A stretch of DNA of 5,516 nucleotides. Source: Actinomycetota bacterium. GTDB taxonomy: Bacteria; Actinomycetota; Coriobacteriia; Anaerosomatales; JAHIQC01. Below the pieces are notes generated by a model. The model ran no database searches and was not told the origin of the DNA. It was given only the letters and a program-made list of their open reading frames with translations. The number at the start of each line of letters is the position of its first letter. Within the stretch, counting starts at the first letter, position 1. The stretch spans positions 1-5,516 of the forward strand of contig JAHIQC010000233.1 of NCBI GenBank assembly GCA_018902765.1. Reading direction: 5' to 3'. The position numbers were made by a program, and so were the translations under genes. Below are positions 1 to 3,107 of the stretch, one piece after another.

Positions 1-429
1 CTGCTCGGAGTACTCGCAGTCGCGATGGTGTTCGGCGTCGTTGGTCTTGCCAGCGCGGACATCGTGACCTATTCGGCACCTGCAACTGGTACCGTCACCG
101 CCAAGGCCACCGTCGCTCCCAAGATCACGCTCACCATCGATACTCCCGACGCCGCGCAGACCGTGGACTTCGGAACCGTCGATCCTGCAACCGCCTACTC
201 CGGCACGGTCGGCCTTGAGGTCAAGTCCAACAAGGTATACGACCTCACCGTCGGTGCCCCCGCTGGTGACGTAGCACTGCTCGGCTTCACCAAGACCCTC
301 GCAAGCGCAACCGGCGAAGCCAAGACCGCAAGCAAGGCCTACACCGACACCTACGGCATCAACGTACCGTTCACCACCGACCCCGGCGCCTACGCCGTCA
401 CGGTGCAGTACACGGTAGCCCAGCAGTAA
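1..429 (+). CDS. small secreted beta-sandwich surface protein, 5'-partial
   Basis: The reading frame is open from the first base, so the true start is left of the window; the ATG at 25 falls inside the hydrophobic core of a signal peptide and is not a good start. The visible 19 residues (LLGVLAVAMVFGVVGLASA) are an h-region ending in an AxA-type cleavage site, followed by a mature chain of about 123 residues starting DIVTYSAP. The mature part is rich in Thr, Val and Ala, with alternating beta-strand patterns (ITLTID, TVDFGTV, YAVTVQYTV), and lacks Cys, Trp, Met, Arg and His. The V.PKITLTID...VDFGTV and SNKVYDLTV patterns are typical of small secreted beta-sandwich (fimbrial, spore-coat-U-like or WxL-like) proteins, but I cannot name the family. 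No WxL or LPXTG motif is seen. It is convergent with the DUF2164 operon and probably acts in the envelope; being a ligand of the nearby DUF916-like protein is inference only. Confidence 0.78.
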   Translation: MLGVLAVAMVFGVVGLASADIVTYSAPATGTVTAKATVAPKITLTIDTPDAAQTVDFGTVDPATAYSGTVGLEVKSNKVYDLTVGAPAGDVALLGFTKTLASATGEAKTASKAYTDTYGINVPFTTDPGAYAVTVQYTVAQQ

Positions 430-460
430 GACAAGCTCGCAAGAGTTCGCACGGATCACG

Positions 461-493
461 AAGACCCCCGTTCGGGCAGGACGGGGGTCTTTT
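461..493 (+). terminator. Rho-independent terminator between convergent genes
   Basis: A perfect 11-bp stem AAGACCCCCGT (461-471) / ACGGGGGTCTT (481-491) with a 9-nt loop is followed on the plus strand by TTTTGTGTG. It lies 32 bases after the stop of the small secreted protein and 16 bases beyond the stop of the minus-strand DUF2164 gene. In the plus direction the stem runs into a short T-tract, so it is a good intrinsic terminator for the upstream gene. Read in the minus direction the stem is the same but is followed by TTCGTGATC, a poor T-tract, so termination of the operon here is likely but weaker. Confidence 0.9.
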
Positions 494-508
494 GTGTGCT
501 CTAGCGGC

Positions 509-760
509 TCAGCGCTTCTTCCAGAAGTCGAACTCCGGCTCATAGTTCGCACCCGCGAGATCTGAGACCGCCCGCTCCATCGAAGCCTGGGCATCTGAGA
601 TCGCCTGGTTGTAGACGCTAGGACCGATCTCACGGGTGAAGAAGTCGAGGACCGACAGGGCCTTCAGGTCGCCGATGTCCGCCTCGAGCTCCTCGGCAAA
701 GAAGCGACGGATCGATCCTACGAGATACGACTCGATCTCGGGGTCCATCTTAATGGGCAT
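509..760 (-). CDS. DUF2164 family protein
   Basis: This is an 83-residue soluble protein with no signal peptide or membrane segment. It shows the full DUF2164 pattern: MPIKMDPE, then an alpha-helical IRRFFAEELEADIGDLKA (17-34), VLDFFTREIGPSVYNQAISDAQ (38-59, including the hallmark GPxVYNxAIxDAQ) and a terminal YEPEFDFWKK. Length matches the family's usual ~80 residues. The molecular role of DUF2164 is unknown. The ATG at 760 is supported by AGGGA (771-767) with a 6-nt spacer. It is the last gene of the minus-strand operon, 48 bases after the stop of the membrane protein, and ends just before the convergent terminator. Family assignment is from recognition of the conserved residues, not a profile search. 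Confidence 0.93.
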   Translation of the reverse strand: MPIKMDPEIESYLVGSIRRFFAEELEADIGDLKALSVLDFFTREIGPSVYNQAISDAQASMERAVSDLAGANYEPEFDFWKKR

Positions 761-766
761 AGTGAT

Positions 767-771
767 TCCCT
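767..771 (-). promoter_or_regulatory. ribosome binding site of the DUF2164 gene
   Basis: AGGGA on the minus strand lies 6 bases before the ATG at 760. It fixes that start over the internal Met5 and shows that the gene has its own initiation signal rather than depending on coupling to the gene before it. Confidence 0.75.
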
Positions 772-808
772 ACTCTGTTGCGGATGCCAGTGACGTCTTG
801 TGCGGAAA

Positions 809-1927
809 CTACCGGGGATCAGAGTCGAAGTTGAGCTCGTCCTGATCCTCGCTGACGCTCGGCGCCCGCACAGCAGGACCGGCTTCGGGCGCCTTGCGCG
901 GCTCACCCTCGGGCTCGTAATGGGAATCGTCCCGTGGTGCCCGCAACGGCCGTTCGCGCCTGCGCCTCAATCGCTCGCGACGATGCGCGGCGCGGGCGCC
1001 AAGCCAGATCACAAGAGCGAACAGTGCAACCGCAAGCCCGATGAGTAGCCACAGAGGAACCATCCATACCGTGCGGGTGGTGACGACCTCGGTGGGCGAT
1101 GTTGCCCCCTGCTCGAAGTACTGCAAGCGCATCTCGACGGTCTGGGGACCCAAAGCAGAAGCCACCGTCGTCATCTCGCCCGAGATCTCAAGGCTCGCGC
1201 CGGCGTAGACCGGAGTGTCAGACGCAACCTCTGCCGAGACGAGTTCGCGCTCATTGCGATCAAGCAAAGCAATGGTGCCTGCGGTGCGCTCGTTGACGTT
1301 GCCTTCGTTGTTGATCGAGAACTTGTAAGGTATGACGTTGCCTATCACGAAAGAGGGGACCTCGAACGGCCGCACTTCGAGCCTCTCGACGAACTGGCCC
1401 TTCACGCGAAGCTGCACTCGGGCACCGATACGCCCGGAGACCTGCGAAGCACTGCCTGCGGACTCCGGTAGAAAATCGAACATCTCGAAGAACATCACGA
1501 CGTTGTGGTCGCCGGGAGTCGCATCGCGCGGAGGCGAGAAGTCAAATTTCACCAGAACTCGCTGCTCGGGAGCAAGTTCAAGGTATGGCGTGTTGCCGAC
1601 AGCCTTGCTGTCAGCGGGCATGTAGACCCGCATCCAGGTGGCGGAACTGGAGAATATACTCGCCCCTTCGCGGGACGGCAACGGGAAACTCTGCTCACCC
1701 TTGTCATTGATCTCGACGTCCGCAACGTAGACCAGAACCTTGATGTCCTCATCTCCGTCGTTGATGACCTCGACCTCGCCCGACCCGGTCATCGCCGGAT
1801 CGATCTCGAAGGAGAAGGAGCCCGACGACAAGGCGATCGTCTTGACTGCCAGAGCGGTTCCGGGCGACTGAAGGCCGAGCACAAGCACGACGCATAACAG
1901 AAGTGCCAAGGTGCGGCGCAGACGCAT
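809..1927 (-). CDS. membrane-anchored WxL-interacting (DUF916-type) surface protein
   Basis: This 372-residue protein has a signal peptide (1-27, MRLRR then a hydrophobic core, cleavage after TALA) and an extracellular region of about 260 residues. One transmembrane helix follows (about 287-310, VWMVPLWLLIGLAVALFALV), then a very basic stop-transfer stretch (312-326) and a charged tail ending DELNFDSDPR. The first ectodomain half (about 35-150) has the DUF916-like beta-sandwich pattern: GEVEVINDGDEDIKVLVYV, then ATWMRV, LELAPEQRVLVKFDFSPP and TPGDHNVVMFF. The second (about 165-275) is another beta-sandwich containing FSINNEGNVNERTAGTI. Signal peptide, two Ig-like domains, TM and basic tail is the architecture of Firmicute WxL-interacting proteins (DUF916-DUF3324). 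The match is by architecture and weak pattern, so the name is provisional. Its ATG overlaps the stop of the response regulator (TAATG), suggesting translational coupling; only a weak GGTGGG precedes it. The Cys at 12 is not in a lipobox. The ~60-residue cytosolic tail is longer than I would expect for a simple anchor. Confidence 0.85.
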   Translation of the reverse strand: MRLRRTLALLLCVVLVLGLQSPGTALAVKTIALSSGSFSFEIDPAMTGSGEVEVINDGDEDIKVLVYVADVEINDKGEQSFPLPSREGASIFSSSATWMRVYMPADSKAVGNTPYLELAPEQRVLVKFDFSPPRDATPGDHNVVMFFEMFDFLPESAGSASQVSGRIGARVQLRVKGQFVERLEVRPFEVPSFVIGNVIPYKFSINNEGNVNERTAGTIALLDRNERELVSAEVASDTPVYAGASLEISGEMTTVASALGPQTVEMRLQYFEQGATSPTEVVTTRTVWMVPLWLLIGLAVALFALVIWLGARAAHRRERLRRRRERPLRAPRDDSHYEPEGEPRKAPEAGPAVRAPSVSEDQDELNFDSDPR

Positions 1928-2673
1928 TAGATACCCACCGCCTCGCGGAACTGGCGCGCCTGGCGCCGGGCTACCGGGACGTGGGTCTCATCGCGATCCG
2001 AAACGACCACGACATATGCCCCGTCGACTCGCAGGATCTCCTTGATCTTGTTCAGGTTCACCATGAAGCTGCGGTGGACCCGGACGAACGACTCTTTCGA
2101 CAAACGGGACTCAAGTTCACCCAGGGTCAGGTCCACGAGATACTGGTTCTCAAACGTGTGCGCGTAGGTCGACTTGTTGCGAGCGGACAAGAACACGATG
2201 TCCTCGATCGACAGCAATACCGTTCGCCCGCCCTTGCGCACGGCGAGCTTACGGAAATCCCCCTCGGTGCCTCCCACGGTCTCGCCCGACAAGCGGCGCG
2301 AGCCCTTGGCGAGACTCTCGACGCGCGCGGAGAGCTCCAACATGTTGAAGGGTTTGCTCATGTACTGCTGAGCGCCCTGTTTGAAAGCGAGGATCTTGGC
2401 CAGGTCCTGCGTCTTGGCGGTGAGCATGATCACGGGGATGTCGGCGGTCGCCGGGTTGTTGCGGATTTCCATGAGGGCCATCCAGCCATCGACCCTCGGC
2501 ATCATGATGTCGAGAATGACAACGTCCACTGGTTCCCGGTTGAGCACTTCGATGCCCTCGGCACCGTCTGCGGCGCCGAGCACATGCATCCCGTCGGCGC
2601 CCAAGCCCATCTGGATCATCTCGACGATTGACTCGTCATCATCGATGACCAATACGTTGATCTGCTCGCTCAC
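1927..2673 (-). CDS. LytTR-family response regulator (REC-LytTR)
   Basis: This cytosolic two-component DNA-binding regulator is 248 residues from the preferred GTG at 2673. The N-terminal receiver domain (about 4-118) has the acidic pocket DDD at 11-13, the phospho-acceptor Asp55 (VVILDIMMP), the switch Thr85 (IMLTAK) and Lys107 (SKPF), so it should be phosphorylatable. A short linker leads to a C-terminal LytTR domain (about 142-244) with the hallmark FVRVHRSFMVNLNKI. The GTG start has GGAG (2683-2680) at a 6-nt spacing and gives the usual short N-terminus (VSEQINVLVIDDD). In-frame ATGs at 2709 and 2679 are alternatives. No histidine kinase is in the window, so the partner is unknown. It heads an operon with the DUF916-like membrane protein, overlapping it by one base. 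LytTR-like sites around its own promoter point to autoregulation. Domain identity is certain; targets are inferred. Confidence 0.96.
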   Translation of the reverse strand: MSEQINVLVIDDDESIVEMIQMGLGADGMHVLGAADGAEGIEVLNREPVDVVILDIMMPRVDGWMALMEIRNNPATADIPVIMLTAKTQDLAKILAFKQGAQQYMSKPFNMLELSARVESLAKGSRRLSGETVGGTEGDFRKLAVRKGGRTVLLSIEDIVFLSARNKSTYAHTFENQYLVDLTLGELESRLSKESFVRVHRSFMVNLNKIKEILRVDGAYVVVVSDRDETHVPVARRQARQFREAVGI

Positions 2674-2679
2674 GACCAT

Positions 2680-2683
2680 CTCC
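2680..2683 (-). promoter_or_regulatory. ribosome binding site deciding the response-regulator start
   Basis: GGAG on the minus strand is 6 bases before the GTG at 2673, the best spaced Shine-Dalgarno for the regulator's frame. The in-frame ATG at 2709 has only GGGGAG at a 13-base spacing, and the in-frame ATG at 2679 directly abuts this GGAG. Confidence 0.5.
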
Positions 2684-2711
2684 GTCCGCAGGCACTGATG
2701 AACGGTCATTC

Positions 2712-2723
2712 ATTACGTTCATC
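2712..2723 (+). promoter_or_regulatory. candidate LytTR-binding site, proximal arm
   Basis: ATTACGTTCATC contains TACGTTCAT (2714-2722), which fits every position of the published LytTR consensus [TA][AC][CA]GTTN[AG][TG]. It lies between the candidate -10 box and the start of the regulator gene, so binding here could repress. It is the inverted partner of the site at 2758-2769, matching in 11 of 12 bases. Confidence 0.5.
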
Positions 2724-2740
2724 TCCCCATCCTGCCACTC

Positions 2741-2746
2741 AGTATA
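2741..2746 (-). promoter_or_regulatory. candidate -10 box of the LytTR operon promoter
   Basis: TATACT on the minus strand matches five of six bases of the sigma-70 -10 consensus and would place the start of transcription near 2734, about 25 to 60 bases before the candidate start codons. The hexamer 17 bases upstream, ATCACG, is a poor -35 but is itself part of a LytTR-like site, as expected of an activator-dependent promoter. Prediction only. Confidence 0.45.
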
Positions 2747-2757
2747 ACCGATGCGCC

Positions 2758-2769
2758 GATGAACGTGAT
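2758..2769 (-). promoter_or_regulatory. candidate LytTR-binding site, distal arm
   Basis: On the minus strand this reads ATCACGTTCATC, containing CACGTTCAT, an 8-of-9 match to the LytTR consensus. It covers the position expected for the -35 element of the operon promoter. With the proximal arm it forms an inverted repeat whose centre (2740.5) falls at the edge of the -10 box. Confidence 0.45.
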
Positions 2770-2866
2770 TTCCAGAGACCATCTAGTATCAACGCCCCAC
2801 TATGGTGCTGTTCGGGACCGCCCAATCGAGATAGTCGCCACTCATCTCTTCTCGGGGCCGGAGACT

Positions 2867-2883
2867 CTCTTAACGCCTAAGAG
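2867..2883. repeat. inverted repeat CTCTTA-N5-TAAGAG
   Basis: This is a perfect 6-bp inverted repeat with a 5-base spacer (ACGCC), not followed by a T-tract in either direction. It is too short and isolated to call a terminator. It may be a protein-binding dyad or may be chance. Confidence 0.35.
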
Positions 2884-2970
2884 GTACCCGCCATTCATCC
2901 GCAGAATATCGCCATAGAGAGAACGCTGGTCCGTGTCGCACCTCCGCCCACCGAAGCATTCGACCGCAGA

Positions 2971-2985
2971 ACATGCTACGCATGT
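2971..2985. promoter_or_regulatory. candidate operator palindrome ACATGCTACGCATGT
   Basis: A perfect 6-bp inverted repeat with a 3-base spacer extends to AGA/ACT flanks with one mismatch per arm (2968-2988), making a 21-bp dyad. It sits about 120 to 140 bases before the giant protein's start and well upstream of its leader hairpin. That is a plausible operator position for a dimeric regulator, though which one cannot be said. Confidence 0.45.
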
Positions 2986-3010
2986 ACTTACATTCAGTTT
3001 CCGCCGACAA

Positions 3011-3026
3011 TGTGATCAGGGGCACA
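3011..3026. promoter_or_regulatory. CRP/FNR-like dyad
   Basis: TGTGATCAGGGGCACA matches the TGTGA-N6-TCACA arms of the CRP consensus in 9 of 10 arm positions. It lies just before a possible -10 hexamer TATGAT (3033-3038) and so would overlap the -35 region. No CRP/FNR gene is in the window; this is a pattern match only. Confidence 0.3.
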
Positions 3027-3032
3027 ACACAA

Positions 3033-3038
3033 TATGAT
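3033..3038 (+). promoter_or_regulatory. candidate -10 box for the giant surface protein
   Basis: TATGAT is a 5-of-6 match to the -10 consensus, about 70 bases before the proposed TTG start, giving a leader of about 60 bases that contains the 3051-3082 stem-loop. No good -35 is seen 16 to 18 bases upstream, so confidence is low. Confidence 0.3.
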
Positions 3039-3050
3039 CGGCGGGCAGGT

Positions 3051-3082
3051 CGACGGGACGCATGGCGTTCGCGTCCACGTCG
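3051..3082 (+). promoter_or_regulatory. leader stem-loop upstream of the giant surface protein
   Basis: CGACGGGACGC (3051-3061) pairs with GCGTCC-A-CGTCG (3071-3082), giving an 11-bp stem with one bulged A (3077) and a 9-base loop (3062-3070). G-U pairs could extend it by two more. It ends 13 bases before the ribosome binding site and lacks a T-tract, so it looks like a translation or stability control element rather than a terminator. Confidence 0.45.
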
Positions 3083-3095
3083 GTTTGTGGTATCT

Positions 3096-3101
3096 GGAAG
3101 G
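3096..3101 (+). promoter_or_regulatory. ribosome binding site deciding a TTG start
   Basis: GGAAGG is 6 bases before the TTG at 3108. It is the only convincing Shine-Dalgarno in the open part of the giant protein's frame, which opens right after an in-frame TAG at 3102-3104. The later ATG at 3198 has no such signal. Confidence 0.6.
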
Positions 3102-3107
3102 TAGGCC

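Larger units (their letters stand above)
2674..3107. other. divergent intergenic region without a convincing gene
   Basis: This region separates the minus-strand LytTR operon from the plus-strand giant surface protein. It appears less GC-rich than the genes, and no frame in it carries a recognisable protein with a good start. It should hold the promoters of both divergent units and, unusually, contains at least five dyad-symmetric elements, listed separately. No tRNA, IS end or riboswitch is recognised. Confidence 0.7.

Noticed and set aside
1892..1894. Cys12 of the DUF916-like protein as a lipobox cysteine
   Set aside because: It is in the middle of the hydrophobic core (LALLLCVV) rather than after it, and a normal AxA-type site follows at residue 27.
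1903..2631. 242-residue plus-strand frame opposite the LytTR regulator
   Set aside because: It is antisense to a clear REC-LytTR gene, has shadow-type composition (His, Arg and Asp rich) and no recognisable domain.
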